From Aliivibrio salmonicida LFI1238 (GTDB taxonomy: Bacteria > Pseudomonadota > Gammaproteobacteria > Enterobacterales > Vibrionaceae): a stretch of DNA of 64,000 bases. The stretch lies in contig NC_011312.1 of assembly GCF_000196495.1 (NCBI RefSeq), positions 1,116,001 to 1,180,000 on the forward strand, in the 5' to 3' direction. Each line of letters opens with the position of its first letter. Within the stretch, counting starts at the first letter, position 1. This document shows, piece after piece, positions 50,802-60,714 of the stretch. The position numbers and the translations under genes are program-made. The notes under the pieces were generated by a model that ran no database searches, was not told the origin of the DNA, and saw only the letters and a program-made list of their open reading frames with translations.

Positions 50802-53800
50802 GTGTCTGACGCATCTAAAAAATTCTTTAAAACGTTAACACCTTTAGCGTTATTCGTTGCATCTCAGTGTTCGGTTGCGAATGCTGCAAGTACAATTCAA
50901 ATTGTTGGCCCTGATGGGAAAGATCAAACGATCAGTTCGCAGGTGGTTGATCCTACGTCATCAATCAGAACGTCGACAGTCACGACTTCTGCTTCTGTGG
51001 CTAAAGCACCGACGGCAACTAAAATTTATGGTCCAACGGGTGAAAATGAAACCCTCTGGTCTATTGCAAGTCGTGTTAATCCATCAACGACGACATCGGT
51101 ACAGCAAACCTTACTTGCTATTTATCGTCTAAACCCACAAGCCTTTGAAAATAACAATATTCATGGTTTAGAGCCCAAAAGCCGTTTACGTCTACCAACG
51201 CTAGAACAAGTTCGTCGTGAAAATACGGATGATGCGAAGCAATTACTTGCCGCACATAAAAAGAAACAAACGGCACAGAAAAAAGCAGAAACTCGATCGT
51301 CGGTCGCTCCTAAAGCATCCACAGAACCTAAAGTAGATGTAAAACCAAAACTAGAGAAACCAACGTTTACTGAGAAAAAAACCGCAGTAGAAAAAACAGT
51401 AGCACCAATAATGGCAGAAAAAACAGCTGGCCTTGGTGAGTTAAAAACAGAACTTGCAACAACAGAGCAAGAGTTCTCAGCGTTACAAGAAAATAATCAT
51501 CAATTACGTGTGCGATTAGCTGAAGTTCAAAATGAAGTGGATAATTTAAAAAATGAGCTAGGCAATGAAGATCGTATTCGTAATGAAGTTGAGAAATTCA
51601 TTACTGAGCAAAAACAACTTGCCGTTTCTGAGAAAAAAGCAGAACCAAGTTCAATGGATAAATTGGCATCAAGCCCTGGTTTAATCGCATTACTTGCGTT
51701 AATTCCTGGTGCGTTAATCGCAGGCCTTATTGCTTTCTTCTTATCACGTCGTAAGAAAGAAGAGGAAGAAGAAGCAGAAGCAGAAGCAGAAGAGAATACG
51801 CAAACCGATCTACCGTCAGCTCTGATTATGCCTGATGACCATTTTAATATGGATGATGATATTCCAGAGATCAGCTTAGATGATGACGATGATATCTTAG
51901 GCGATCTAGATAATGATGAGTTTTTATTCGGTGACGATACGAACACGGATTCTAACGATGATTTGTTCGCTGAGTTTGAAAATGAAAACACAGATTCTCT
52001 TGATGACCCGTTTGCATCGTTAGACGATGAAGACGATTTAGATTCATTATTATCAAAAGGAGATTCGGAGTTAAGTGATTTAGATGATCTTGATAGTTTA
52101 GATGATTTGGATGACGATCTTGATATGTCAGGCAGCGCATTAACTGTTGATGCAGAAGAAAAGGCGCTTGGCTTAGAAGAAATGGAAAAAGCCCTAAACG
52201 ACTTTGATAGTGACTTATTCTCTAAAAGTGATCTAGAAGCGGAGGATGATGATTTTGACTTATCATTAATTGATGATTCTGATCTATCGGCTGTAGATAA
52301 AAAATCACCAGAACTTGAAGGTAATGAAGATCTTGACGGTGGCGAATTAGACCAATCGATGCTAGATGATCTTTTCTCATCAATGGATACTGAAGAAGAT
52401 GAAGAATCTGTCTTAGAACAAGGTTGGGATTTGGATGAAAAAGAAGAAACTAAAATTGTTTCTGAACCAGAAAAAAGCGGTTTAGAAGAAGACGTAGATT
52501 TCGAATCATTATTAGGTGATATGGCTGATACTGAAGACAACAGTATTGATTTTAATCTTGATGATGACACCGAAGTATTGAATAACATACTTCCTGAACA
52601 AAATGAAAAAGCGGATACAAGCCTAAATTTTGAAGATGACAGCACGGCATTGCTAGATGAAATGCTCGCTGAAGCAGATGACGACGACATTAACTTAGAC
52701 ATTGATGATGATAACACGTCGTTATTAGATGAAATGTTAGCTGAATCAAATGATGACGATGATTTAGAGCTTGATGATAATAGCACTGCATTATTAGATG
52801 AATTACTTGAAGAGTCAGATCACGATAGTACCGATCTTGATGATATTGAAATAGATGAAGACAGTACGGCGCTTTTAGATGAATTACTAGCTGGCGATGA
52901 TAATGATGATTCTACGTTTGAATTAGATGAAAACAGTACCGATTTATTAGATGAACTAATCGGTGACGATTCTGATGAGGAAGAAGCTCTGGGAAAGAGT
53001 GGCGATGATGCTGAAGAAGGTGTAACAGTATCAGAGACGCTTTCTGAAGAAACACCGAGAGATGAAGATTGGTTAGTTGAAAGCGATGATGAAGAGGATG
53101 ATATTTCTTTATTTGAACCAGAAACCGCTGTTGAGACTGAAGCGTTTGATATCGATGAAGAAGAATTACCGCTAGAATCTGAAATTCCAACAGATAATGT
53201 GCTTGAAGATGACGTTATTGAAACGTTGAATACAGATGCTGAAGAGCATGATGACGTTGAACTTGCAGAAGAGGCAGAATCAGCTTCGCAAGAGAATGAC
53301 GAACTTGACGCGTTTGATATTGATGAAGAAGAGTTACCTCTAGAATCTGAAATGCCAGCAGATAATGTGCTTGAAGATGACGTTATTGAAACGTTGAATA
53401 CAGATGCTGAAGAGCATGATGACGTTGAACTTGCAGAAGAGGCAGAATCAGATTCGCAAGAGAATGACGAACTTGACGCATTTGATATTGATGACGAAGA
53501 GTTACTTCTAGAGTCAGAAATGCCAACAGATAGCGAAGACCTCAACGAAAGTGCTATTAGTGATCTTCTTTCTGAACAAGAAGAACAAGAATCATTATTT
53601 GATGAGATTAATGTTGATGATGAACTTCTTTTAGATAACGAAGAACGTCCACAAGAGCAAGAGGTATCTTCTCAATTAGAAGAAACAGAGACGGCTACTG
53701 AAGAAGATGAGACGTTATCGGAACTTGATGATTTATTGGCTGATTTTGATACTGATGTAGAGATAAGTGATGAGGAAGCTGGCATTGAAACGCCAGAAAT

Positions 53801-54623
53801 CGAAGAGCTTGTTACTGATGAAGAATCAGAGATGCCATTATCTGACATGATTTCTGAAGATGAGAACGAAGACGAAAGTGATTTTTCATTGGATGATTTT
53901 GTTGCATCAAACGCAACTGACTTTACTGATGATTCACGTGAGCATGATACTGAGCTATCTGAAACGAATAATGAAGAAGATATACTGCCTTTAGTTGATG
54001 ATATAGAGAAAGAAGACCATCAATTTGATGGTTTATCAATTGAAGATGCTTTAGCTGCACTTGAAGAAGAAGATGATCTTCAAGTGACTCCTTTAACGGA
54101 TGAGACGGCGGCACCTTTTAATTTTTCATCGCAAGTATCTGATGAAGAAAAAGAAGCATTAACGCATGTTGATAGTGCCGGTTTAGATATTGATAGTATG
54201 TTAGAAGATGGAGGAAGCGACTGGAGTGGTTTCTCTCTTGATGACACATCGAATGTTGACGACGCATTAGAAGATGAAGATTGGTCAGAGCAACCAAATT
54301 TAGAAAATACGCCTAATAGGGCGGATCAATTCCTAAGCATTGATGCTTTGATCGCTGAAGCTGAAAGCGGTGAAAGAACGGACATTGATGATGAAGAGTT
54401 AAACCTTGATGTTGGTTTGGATGAATTCCCTGATGTTCTAGGAAATGTAGAAGCTCATGATGTCGATATAAATAGTGATGCTCATAGTAAGCTAGACTTA
54501 GCGAAAGCTTACATTGAAATGTCCGATGATAAAGGCGCACTTGAATTATTAGAAGAGGTATTACGTTGTGATGATCCTCTGCTTAAAGTGGAAGCTGAGA
54601 AGTTGATGAAGCAACTCGATTAA
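50802..54623 (+). CDS. fimV: FimV/HubP-like polar landmark protein
   Basis: 1273 residues from a GTG start with AAGAGG upstream. Order: signal-like hydrophobic segment (about 13-27), LysM-like peptidoglycan-binding region (about 70-128), coiled coil (about 205-265), one transmembrane helix (about 292-312), a very long acidic Asp/Glu-rich cytoplasmic region, and the conserved C-terminal FimV TPR-type end (KLDLAKAYIEMSDDKGALEL). In Vibrio this protein (HubP) organises the pole by recruiting ParA-type ATPases. Residues about 781-892 are an exact-length tandem repeat of 56 residues. Sits between asd and truA as in relatives. Confidence 0.92.
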   Translation: MSDASKKFFKTLTPLALFVASQCSVANAASTIQIVGPDGKDQTISSQVVDPTSSIRTSTVTTSASVAKAPTATKIYGPTGENETLWSIASRVNPSTTTSVQQTLLAIYRLNPQAFENNNIHGLEPKSRLRLPTLEQVRRENTDDAKQLLAAHKKKQTAQKKAETRSSVAPKASTEPKVDVKPKLEKPTFTEKKTAVEKTVAPIMAEKTAGLGELKTELATTEQEFSALQENNHQLRVRLAEVQNEVDNLKNELGNEDRIRNEVEKFITEQKQLAVSEKKAEPSSMDKLASSPGLIALLALIPGALIAGLIAFFLSRRKKEEEEEAEAEAEENTQTDLPSALIMPDDHFNMDDDIPEISLDDDDDILGDLDNDEFLFGDDTNTDSNDDLFAEFENENTDSLDDPFASLDDEDDLDSLLSKGDSELSDLDDLDSLDDLDDDLDMSGSALTVDAEEKALGLEEMEKALNDFDSDLFSKSDLEAEDDDFDLSLIDDSDLSAVDKKSPELEGNEDLDGGELDQSMLDDLFSSMDTEEDEESVLEQGWDLDEKEETKIVSEPEKSGLEEDVDFESLLGDMADTEDNSIDFNLDDDTEVLNNILPEQNEKADTSLNFEDDSTALLDEMLAEADDDDINLDIDDDNTSLLDEMLAESNDDDDLELDDNSTALLDELLEESDHDSTDLDDIEIDEDSTALLDELLAGDDNDDSTFELDENSTDLLDELIGDDSDEEEALGKSGDDAEEGVTVSETLSEETPRDEDWLVESDDEEDDISLFEPETAVETEAFDIDEEELPLESEIPTDNVLEDDVIETLNTDAEEHDDVELAEEAESASQENDELDAFDIDEEELPLESEMPADNVLEDDVIETLNTDAEEHDDVELAEEAESDSQENDELDAFDIDDEELLLESEMPTDSEDLNESAISDLLSEQEEQESLFDEINVDDELLLDNEERPQEQEVSSQLEETETATEEDETLSELDDLLADFDTDVEISDEEAGIETPEIEELVTDEESEMPLSDMISEDENEDESDFSLDDFVASNATDFTDDSREHDTELSETNNEEDILPLVDDIEKEDHQFDGLSIEDALAALEEEDDLQVTPLTDETAAPFNFSSQVSDEEKEALTHVDSAGLDIDSMLEDGGSDWSGFSLDDTSNVDDALEDEDWSEQPNLENTPNRADQFLSIDALIAEAESGERTDIDDEELNLDVGLDEFPDVLGNVEAHDVDINSDAHSKLDLAKAYIEMSDDKGALELLEEVLRCDDPLLKVEAEKLMKQLD
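53142..53520 (+). repeat. 168-bp tandem repeat within fimV
   Basis: Units start at 53142, 53310 and 53478 (third partial), each 168 bp or 56 codons, beginning AFDIDEEEL. The first two differ at only a few positions, which implies a recent in-frame duplication in the acidic region. Confidence 0.9.
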
Positions 54624-54642
54624 CTTTTACATCAACAATCTT

Positions 54643-54676
54643 AAAAAGGCGGTGGCAGTGAGCTCCGCCTTTTTTT
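54643..54676 (+). terminator. Terminator between fimV and truA
   Basis: AAAGGCGG and CCGCCTTT pair around a 12-base loop, followed by T run. Confidence 0.85.
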
Positions 54677-54712
54677 ATAATGGCGTATAACTGAATAAAA
54701 AGAATTGAAATC

Positions 54713-55501
54713 ATGCGAATAGCTTTATGTATTGAGTACGATGGTGCCAGTTACCACGGTTGGCAGTCCCAAAAAGACGTAACAAGTGTTCAAGAAGAAT
54801 TAGAAAAAGCCTTAATGGTCGTTGCTAATGAACCGATTGAGGTTATGTGTGCAGGTCGAACGGATGCTGGCGTACATGGAACAGGTCAAGTAGTACATTT
54901 TGATACAAATAGCGTGCGTAAATTGCCAGTGTGGATGGTAGGGGTGAATGCTAACCTACCAAAAAATATTGCGGTTCGTTGGGTTAAAGAAGTAAACGAA
55001 GATTTTCATGCTCGTTTTACTGCTACCGCGCGACGTTATCGTTATATTATTTTTAATAATCGTCAACGCCCAGCCATTTTTAGTCATGGTGTTAGTCATT
55101 ATCATGAAACACTTGATGCTGATTTAATGCATGAAGCTGGCCAGTATCTACTGGGAGAGAATGATTTTACGTCTTTTAGAGCGGTTCGCTGTCAGTCACG
55201 TACCCCTTGGCGTAATTTAATACACTTAAAAGTAACGCGTCATGGCGATTTTATTGTTATTGATATTAAAGCGAATGCCTTTGTTCATCATATGGTCCGA
55301 AACATTACAGGTAGCCTAATCGAAGTGGGCAGAGGCAAGCAAAAACCTGAGTGGGTACAGTGGTTACTAGAAGCGAAAGACCGTAAGCTAGCAGGAGCAA
55401 CAGCAAAAGCTGAAGGATTATATCTTATTGATGTTGATTACCCTAAAGAGTGGGATTTGCCTAGAGTTCCGTTAGGGCCTTTATTTTTACCAGATAATTG
55501 A
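54713..55501 (+). CDS. truA: tRNA pseudouridine(38-40) synthase TruA
   Basis: 262 residues. Isomerises uridines 38-40 in the anticodon arm of tRNAs. The catalytic Asp is D51 in CAGRTDAGVHGTGQ. Length and order are normal for the family. Weak ribosome binding site (GAATTGAAATC). Follows fimV, precedes accD, the order found in other gamma-proteobacteria. Confidence 0.96.
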   Translation: MRIALCIEYDGASYHGWQSQKDVTSVQEELEKALMVVANEPIEVMCAGRTDAGVHGTGQVVHFDTNSVRKLPVWMVGVNANLPKNIAVRWVKEVNEDFHARFTATARRYRYIIFNNRQRPAIFSHGVSHYHETLDADLMHEAGQYLLGENDFTSFRAVRCQSRTPWRNLIHLKVTRHGDFIVIDIKANAFVHHMVRNITGSLIEVGRGKQKPEWVQWLLEAKDRKLAGATAKAEGLYLIDVDYPKEWDLPRVPLGPLFLPDN

Positions 55502-55681
55502 TTCAATTAATGATAAAGATTAAACCTTAAAATAGTGTAAAAAGTAGATGTGGATTCAATATTGAAAATAGGTACAACCAGTTTTTTATCTACACTGGTC
55601 ATTATTTATGGTTTAATCATCGTTAATTGAATTTATTTCTCTTGCGATGGTGCGAGAGATCACTAATAGAAAAGGTCGTCC

Positions 55682-56572
55682 ATGAGTTGGCTTGAAAAGA
55701 TTTTTAATACAAGCAATATTGTTAGTTCACGTAAAGCATCTATCCCTGAAGGGGTTTGGACGAAGTGTACGTCATGTGAACAAGTGCTTTATTCAGCAGA
55801 GCTAGAGCGTAATCTAGAAGTATGCCCAAAATGTGATCATCACATGCGTATGAAAGCTCGTAAGCGCCTAGAAACATTTTTAGATGCGGAAGGTCGTGTT
55901 GAGCTTGGTCAAGAATTTGAACCAAAAGATCTTTTAAAATTTAAAGATTCAAAGCGCTATAAAGATCGTATTTCAGCAGCACAAAAATCAAGTAATGAAA
56001 CCGATGCGCTTATCGTAATGCAAGGCACATTGTTAGAATTGCCTATCGTTGCTTGTGCATTTGAATTCTCCTTCATGGGGGGGTCTATGGGTTCAGTTGT
56101 CGGCGCTCGCTTTGTTAAAGCGGTTGATGCTGCGATTGAAAACAACTGTCCATTAGTGTGTTTCTCTGCAAGTGGCGGTGCTCGTATGCAAGAGGCGCTT
56201 ATGTCTCTAATGCAAATGGCAAAAACAAGTGCGGCACTGGCTCGTTTATCTCGTAAAGGCCTACCATTCTTCTCTGTATTAACTGACCCTACAATGGGCG
56301 GTGTTTCTGCAAGTTTAGCAATGCTGGGTGATATTAATATCGGTGAACCTAAAGCATTAATTGGCTTTGCTGGTCGTCGTGTTATTGAGCAAACAGTACG
56401 TGAAGATTTACCTGAAGGTTTCCAACGCAGTGAATTTTTATTAGAGCACGGTGCTATTGATATGATTGTTGACCGTCGTGAAATGCGTCAACGTATTGGT
56501 GGTTTGATGGCTAAAATGACAAACCAAGCATCACCATTAGTTGTTCCTGTTGATGGTTCTGTAAAAAATTAA
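55682..56572 (+). CDS. accD: Acetyl-CoA carboxylase carboxyltransferase subunit beta
   Basis: 296 residues. Works with AccA to move CO2 from biotin to acetyl-CoA, making malonyl-CoA. Zinc ribbon cysteines C29, C32, C48 and C51 are visible, and the crotonase-like core with SASGGARMQEALMSLMQM and DPTMGGVSAS. A 180-bp AT-rich leader separates it from truA and probably contains its promoter. Confidence 0.97.
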   Translation: MSWLEKIFNTSNIVSSRKASIPEGVWTKCTSCEQVLYSAELERNLEVCPKCDHHMRMKARKRLETFLDAEGRVELGQEFEPKDLLKFKDSKRYKDRISAAQKSSNETDALIVMQGTLLELPIVACAFEFSFMGGSMGSVVGARFVKAVDAAIENNCPLVCFSASGGARMQEALMSLMQMAKTSAALARLSRKGLPFFSVLTDPTMGGVSASLAMLGDINIGEPKALIGFAGRRVIEQTVREDLPEGFQRSEFLLEHGAIDMIVDRREMRQRIGGLMAKMTNQASPLVVPVDGSVKN

Positions 56573-56670
56573 ATCAAATGTAAATTGTCTTAGGGGGTTA
56601 TTTCTTTCTTTAAATAAGTACCTTAAGTCAATATACTGTAACTACGTTCCGTCAGTGAAGTAGTTGAACA

Positions 56671-57951
56671 ATGACAACATTTGATTCTCCGACAGCCACA
56701 TCTGATTTATCAGTGTGGCTTCGTTATTTAGAAAGTATTCATACTAGTGCGATTGATTTAGGCCTTGACCGTGTTCAGCGTGTCGCACAGAGAGCAAAAT
56801 TGACAAAACCTGCCCCTACAGTGATTACTGTTGCGGGAACCAATGGTAAAGGATCTACCTGTGCGTTAATGGAATCTATTTTACTCAATGCAGGTTACCG
56901 TGTTGGTGTTTATAGTTCCCCTCATCTTATTCGTTACAATGAACGTATTCGTATCAATGGTAATGATCTATCTGATTCGCTTATCTCTCAATCTTTTGCT
57001 GCTATTGAAGCGTGGCGTAAAGACACACCATTAAGCCTTTTTGAATTTGGTACCTTAGCTGCGTTATGGGCTTTTAAAGCGCATCAAGTGGATGTGCTAT
57101 TGCTTGAAGTCGGTCTTGGTGGCCGTTTAGATGCAACCAATGTTGTTGATCATGATGTGTCTATTATCACAAGTTTAGCGGTTGATCATGTTGATTGGCT
57201 TGGTGATGATATTAATGTGATCGGTTTTGAAAAAGCGGGGATATTCCGTTCAGACAAACCCGCAATATGTGGTCAACCTAATCCACCATCGAGCGTTGCT
57301 GCCCATGCAGATGATATTAATGCAGATTTGCATCAAGTAGGATATCAATTTACTTATAAGGTAAATGAAGATAATAAAACATGGTCTTGGCAGAGTGGGG
57401 CATTTGACTTAACGGGTCTTCCTCTACCTAAATTACCGCTTGCTAATGCGGCAACGGCAATTATGGCGCTTGGCTGTGCTGATTTAGAATTAACGGATGT
57501 TAATATTGTCGAAGGGTTGAAAGCCGCAAGTTTACCGGGTCGTATGCAAATACTAACCCGTGATGAAGAGAGTATTGAGCCACTTATTCTTTTAGATGTC
57601 GCACATAATCCACATTCTGCTCATTATCTAGTACAACAAGTAAGACTGCGTTACCCAAATAAGAAAATTCATGCAGTAGTTGGTATGCTACATGATAAAG
57701 ACATTGAATCGACAGTGAATGAGTTCACGGGTGTTGTTGATGTTTGGTATCCTGCTTCTCTTTCTGGGCCCCGTGCCGCGAAAGCAAGTGAACTTGTTGC
57801 ATTTATAGAGCAAGAAACAACAGAATACAGTTCACCAGTTGAGGCATTTAAAGTTGCACTTCAACACGCTGGTGATGATGAATTAATTTTAGTTTTTGGT
57901 TCTTTCCATACGGTTGGTGAAGTATGGAATTACTGGAAACAAGGATCGTGA
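56671..57951 (+). CDS. folC: Bifunctional folylpolyglutamate/dihydrofolate synthase
   Basis: 426 residues. Adds glutamate to dihydropteroate and to folates. P-loop GTNGKGST at 56-63, GLGGRLDATNV and the C-terminal LLDVAHNPHSA are the Mur-ligase-type markers. Follows accD after 98 bases and precedes dedD. Confidence 0.96.
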   Translation: MTTFDSPTATSDLSVWLRYLESIHTSAIDLGLDRVQRVAQRAKLTKPAPTVITVAGTNGKGSTCALMESILLNAGYRVGVYSSPHLIRYNERIRINGNDLSDSLISQSFAAIEAWRKDTPLSLFEFGTLAALWAFKAHQVDVLLLEVGLGGRLDATNVVDHDVSIITSLAVDHVDWLGDDINVIGFEKAGIFRSDKPAICGQPNPPSSVAAHADDINADLHQVGYQFTYKVNEDNKTWSWQSGAFDLTGLPLPKLPLANAATAIMALGCADLELTDVNIVEGLKAASLPGRMQILTRDEESIEPLILLDVAHNPHSAHYLVQQVRLRYPNKKIHAVVGMLHDKDIESTVNEFTGVVDVWYPASLSGPRAAKASELVAFIEQETTEYSSPVEAFKVALQHAGDDELILVFGSFHTVGEVWNYWKQGS

Positions 57952-57960
57952 GGTATATGA

Positions 57961-58530
57961 GTGTCTAGTCCATTTCAACGACGTTTAGTTGGCACCATTA
58001 TTTTGGTTGCTATTGGAGTTATTGTATTACCCGACTTATTTGATGGTAAGAAAAAATCGTATCAAGAAGAGTTTGCGAGTATTCCTATTAAACCTGAATT
58101 GTCTAAAGATGTAGAGCAATTCGCAATACAAGAACCGATTGATTTTGATGCAGAACTTCCAGGAGAACCTGTTGAAGTGACTGTTGGTAGTTCGCCGACA
58201 GAACCGGAGAAAGAAGTCCTAACCATTGTTACAAAACCCGCGTCGATTGAGGCAGAAAAAACACCTAAAATTGATTATGCTAAAAGTGCATGGGTTATCC
58301 AACTCGGTGTTTTCCGAAATGCGGATAACGCAAAAAACTTGGCTTTGAAGTTAAGAAAACAAGGTTTCCAAGCGCATACTTTTCCTAAAAACCCTAAAGA
58401 AGGCGATTTAGTTAGAGTGGCAGTAGGCCCTGATGTGTCAAAACCCGATCTAGAGAAACAGCTACCTAAACTAAAAGAAATTACGGGACTAAATGGTCAA
58501 TTGCTTAAATTTGCACCACTAAACCCATAA
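57961..58530 (+). CDS. dedD: SPOR-domain cell division protein DedD
   Basis: 189 residues from a GTG codon; an ATG three bases earlier reaches a stop at once. One membrane helix (about 9-26), a Pro/Glu-rich linker and a C-terminal SPOR domain (about 113-189, SAWVIQLGVFRNADNAKNLALKLRKQGF) that binds denuded septal peptidoglycan. Overlaps no gene but follows folC closely, one operon. Confidence 0.93.
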   Translation: MSSPFQRRLVGTIILVAIGVIVLPDLFDGKKKSYQEEFASIPIKPELSKDVEQFAIQEPIDFDAELPGEPVEVTVGSSPTEPEKEVLTIVTKPASIEAEKTPKIDYAKSAWVIQLGVFRNADNAKNLALKLRKQGFQAHTFPKNPKEGDLVRVAVGPDVSKPDLEKQLPKLKEITGLNGQLLKFAPLNP

Positions 58531-58544
58531 GAAAACGTTTGCGT
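58529..58544. promoter_or_regulatory. PurR operator upstream of cvpA-purF
   Basis: Complement reads ACGCAAACGTTTTCTT, matching the PurR box consensus (ACGCAAACGTTTTCNT). It starts in the dedD stop codon and overlaps a possible -35 (TTGCGT) with TAAAAT at 58560-58565 as -10. Implies purine repression of cvpA-purF. Confidence 0.85.
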
Positions 58545-58591
58545 AGCGGATTTTTCTGTTAAAATGCGCAGCAAGAGAGAAAATATATATT

Positions 58592-59083
58592 ATGATTTGG
58601 ATCGATTTTGTCATTTTAGGCGTGATTAGCCTATCTGCTTTTATCAGTTTGATTAGAGGTTTTGTAAAAGAAGCCTTGTCATTGGTTATTTGGTTTGGTG
58701 CTTTCTTTGTTGCGAGCAACTTTTATCCAAAACTGGCGGCATATTTTACAAATATCCATGATGAAATGGTCAGAAACGGCAGTGCAATAGCTGCCTTATT
58801 TGTGGCCACCTTGATTGTCGGTGCTGTGGTTAACTATGTGGTTGCCCAGTTGGTACAGAAAACAGGGCTGTCTGGAACAGATCGAGTGTTAGGTGTCGTT
58901 TTCGGTGGATTAAGAGGGGTGCTAATTATAGCGGCTGTTCTGTTTTTTATTGATGCCTTTACCTCATTGTCAGATTCGGAGTGGTGGAAGCAATCTCAAT
59001 TGATACCGCAATTCTCGGTAGTAATTGAATGGTTCTTTGATTACTTAAAAGATACATCAAGTTTTCTTCCTGGCGCTAAATAG
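58592..59083 (+). CDS. cvpA: CvpA family inner-membrane protein
   Basis: 163 residues with four hydrophobic segments (about 5-24, 28-46, 65-85, 103-123) and the family start MIWIDFVILGVISLSAFISL. In E. coli it is needed for colicin V production and lies before purF; molecular role unknown. Its stop codon is inside a hairpin followed by T residues. Confidence 0.94.
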   Translation: MIWIDFVILGVISLSAFISLIRGFVKEALSLVIWFGAFFVASNFYPKLAAYFTNIHDEMVRNGSAIAALFVATLIVGAVVNYVVAQLVQKTGLSGTDRVLGVVFGGLRGVLIIAAVLFFIDAFTSLSDSEWWKQSQLIPQFSVVIEWFFDYLKDTSSFLPGAK

Positions 59084-59094
59084 CGCCAGTTTTT
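59070..59094 (+). terminator. Terminator or attenuator between cvpA and purF
   Basis: CTGGCGCTA-AA-TAGCGCCAG followed by TTTTTT. The 3' arm begins with the cvpA stop codon (TAG), so ribosomes ending cvpA translation would disturb the hairpin. Confidence 0.75.
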
Positions 59095-59117
59095 TATCAA
59101 ATAAAGGACTCTAGGAC

Positions 59118-60632
59118 ATGTGCGGTATTGTTGGAATCGTAGGCGCAACACCTGTAAACCAGTTAATCTATGACGCTTTGACTGTGTTACAACATCGTGG
59201 CCAAGACGCTGCTGGTATTATTACCGTAGAAAGCAATCGTTTCCGTCTGAGAAAGGCGAACGGTTTGGTTAAAGATGTATTTGAAGCAAAACACATGCAA
59301 CGCCTAAAAGGTAACGTTGGTATCGGCCATGTTCGTTATCCTACTGCAGGCAGTTCTAGTGCTTCTGAAGCTCAACCTTTCTATGTTAACTCACCATTTG
59401 GGATCACATTGGCGCACAATGGTAATCTAACCAATGCGAATGAAATCCGTGAGACCTTATTTGAACAAGAACGTCGTCATGTTAATACAACGTCAGATTC
59501 AGAAGTATTATTAAATATTTTTGCTCATCATCTTGATTCAACCACTCATTACCCTCTTACTGCTGATGACATTTTTAAAACCGTCGCTAACGTGCATGAG
59601 CAAATTCGTGGTGCGTATGCGGTAACTGCAATGATCATCGGGCATGGTATGGTTGCATTCCGTGATCCAAATGGCATTCGTCCTTTGTGTTTAGGGAAGC
59701 GTGACGTTGAAGGTCGTACCGAGTACATGGTTGCGTCTGAATCTGTTGCTTTGGATGCGGTTGGTTTTGATTTTGTTCGTGATGTCGCTCCTGGCGAAGC
59801 CATTTATGCGCCATTTGAAGGCGGATTGTATACACAACAATGTGCGCACGATCCAAAGCTGAATCCATGCATTTTCGAGTTTGTGTATTTTGCTCGTCCA
59901 GATTCTTTTATTGATAAAATTTCGGTCTATAGCGCACGTCTTGAAATGGGCAAACGCTTAGGTGATAAAATTAAACGTGAGTGGGATGATCTCGACATTG
60001 ATGTGGTTATTCCGATCCCTGAAACATCGTGTGATATTGCACTAGAAATCGCTCAAATTATTAATAAACCATACCGCCAGGGGTTTGTGAAAAACCGTTA
60101 TGTTGGTCGTACGTTTATTATGCCAGGTCAGCAAGAACGTAAAAAATCAGTACGTCGAAAATTGAATGCAATCCGTTCTGAATTTAAAGATAAAAATGTA
60201 CTGCTAGTCGACGATTCAATTGTTCGTGGCACAACATCAGAACAAATTATCCAAATGGCTCGTGATTCGGGTGCTAAAAATGTTTACATGGTGTCAGCAG
60301 CACCTGAGATTCGTTTCCCTAACGTATACGGTATTGATATGCCGAGTGCAAACGAGTTGATTGCTCATGGTCGTGAAGTCGATGAAATCTGCCAGAAAAT
60401 TGGTGCAGATGCATTAATTTTCCAAGATTTATCTGATTTAGTTGATGCGGTTGGTTGTGGTAACCGAGAAGTTGAACAATTTGAAACATCGGTATTTAAT
60501 GCACACTATGTTACCGGTGATGTAGATCAAAACTACCTAGAGTACCTCGAAAGTTTACGCGGTGATGATGCTAAGCAAGAAAGCGAAGCTCAAGATGTGG
60601 CAAGTTTAGATATTTACAATGAAGGCGTTTAA
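59118..60632 (+). CDS. purF: Amidophosphoribosyltransferase PurF
   Basis: 504 residues. First committed step of purine synthesis: PRPP plus glutamine to phosphoribosylamine. Nucleophile Cys2 (MCGIVGIVG) exposed after Met removal, glutaminase residues in RYPTAGSSSASEAQPF, and the PRPP loop VLLVDDSIVRGTTSEQ at about 363-378 are visible. Part of the cvpA-purF unit under the PurR box. Confidence 0.97.
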   Translation: MCGIVGIVGATPVNQLIYDALTVLQHRGQDAAGIITVESNRFRLRKANGLVKDVFEAKHMQRLKGNVGIGHVRYPTAGSSSASEAQPFYVNSPFGITLAHNGNLTNANEIRETLFEQERRHVNTTSDSEVLLNIFAHHLDSTTHYPLTADDIFKTVANVHEQIRGAYAVTAMIIGHGMVAFRDPNGIRPLCLGKRDVEGRTEYMVASESVALDAVGFDFVRDVAPGEAIYAPFEGGLYTQQCAHDPKLNPCIFEFVYFARPDSFIDKISVYSARLEMGKRLGDKIKREWDDLDIDVVIPIPETSCDIALEIAQIINKPYRQGFVKNRYVGRTFIMPGQQERKKSVRRKLNAIRSEFKDKNVLLVDDSIVRGTTSEQIIQMARDSGAKNVYMVSAAPEIRFPNVYGIDMPSANELIAHGREVDEICQKIGADALIFQDLSDLVDAVGCGNREVEQFETSVFNAHYVTGDVDQNYLEYLESLRGDDAKQESEAQDVASLDIYNEGV

Positions 60633-60680
60633 ATTCGTTTAGCAATGAGCGTATTTTAATTACGTTACGCCTATAAAGTT

Positions 60681-60714
60681 AAAAAAGCCTGTGATGTATT
60701 CACAGGCTTTTTTG
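60681..60714. terminator. Bidirectional terminator between purF and the LysR gene
   Basis: AAAAAAGCCTGTG and CACAGGCTTTTTT pair around ATGTATT; serves both converging genes. Confidence 0.85.

Noticed and set aside
51527..52786. Long minus-strand ORF (419 codons, Ser-rich) opposite fimV, and a second one at 52820-53545
   Set aside because: The GAT/GAA-rich acidic codons of fimV read as TCn/AGn serine codons on the other strand and lack stops; no ribosome binding site or family features. Shadows of fimV.
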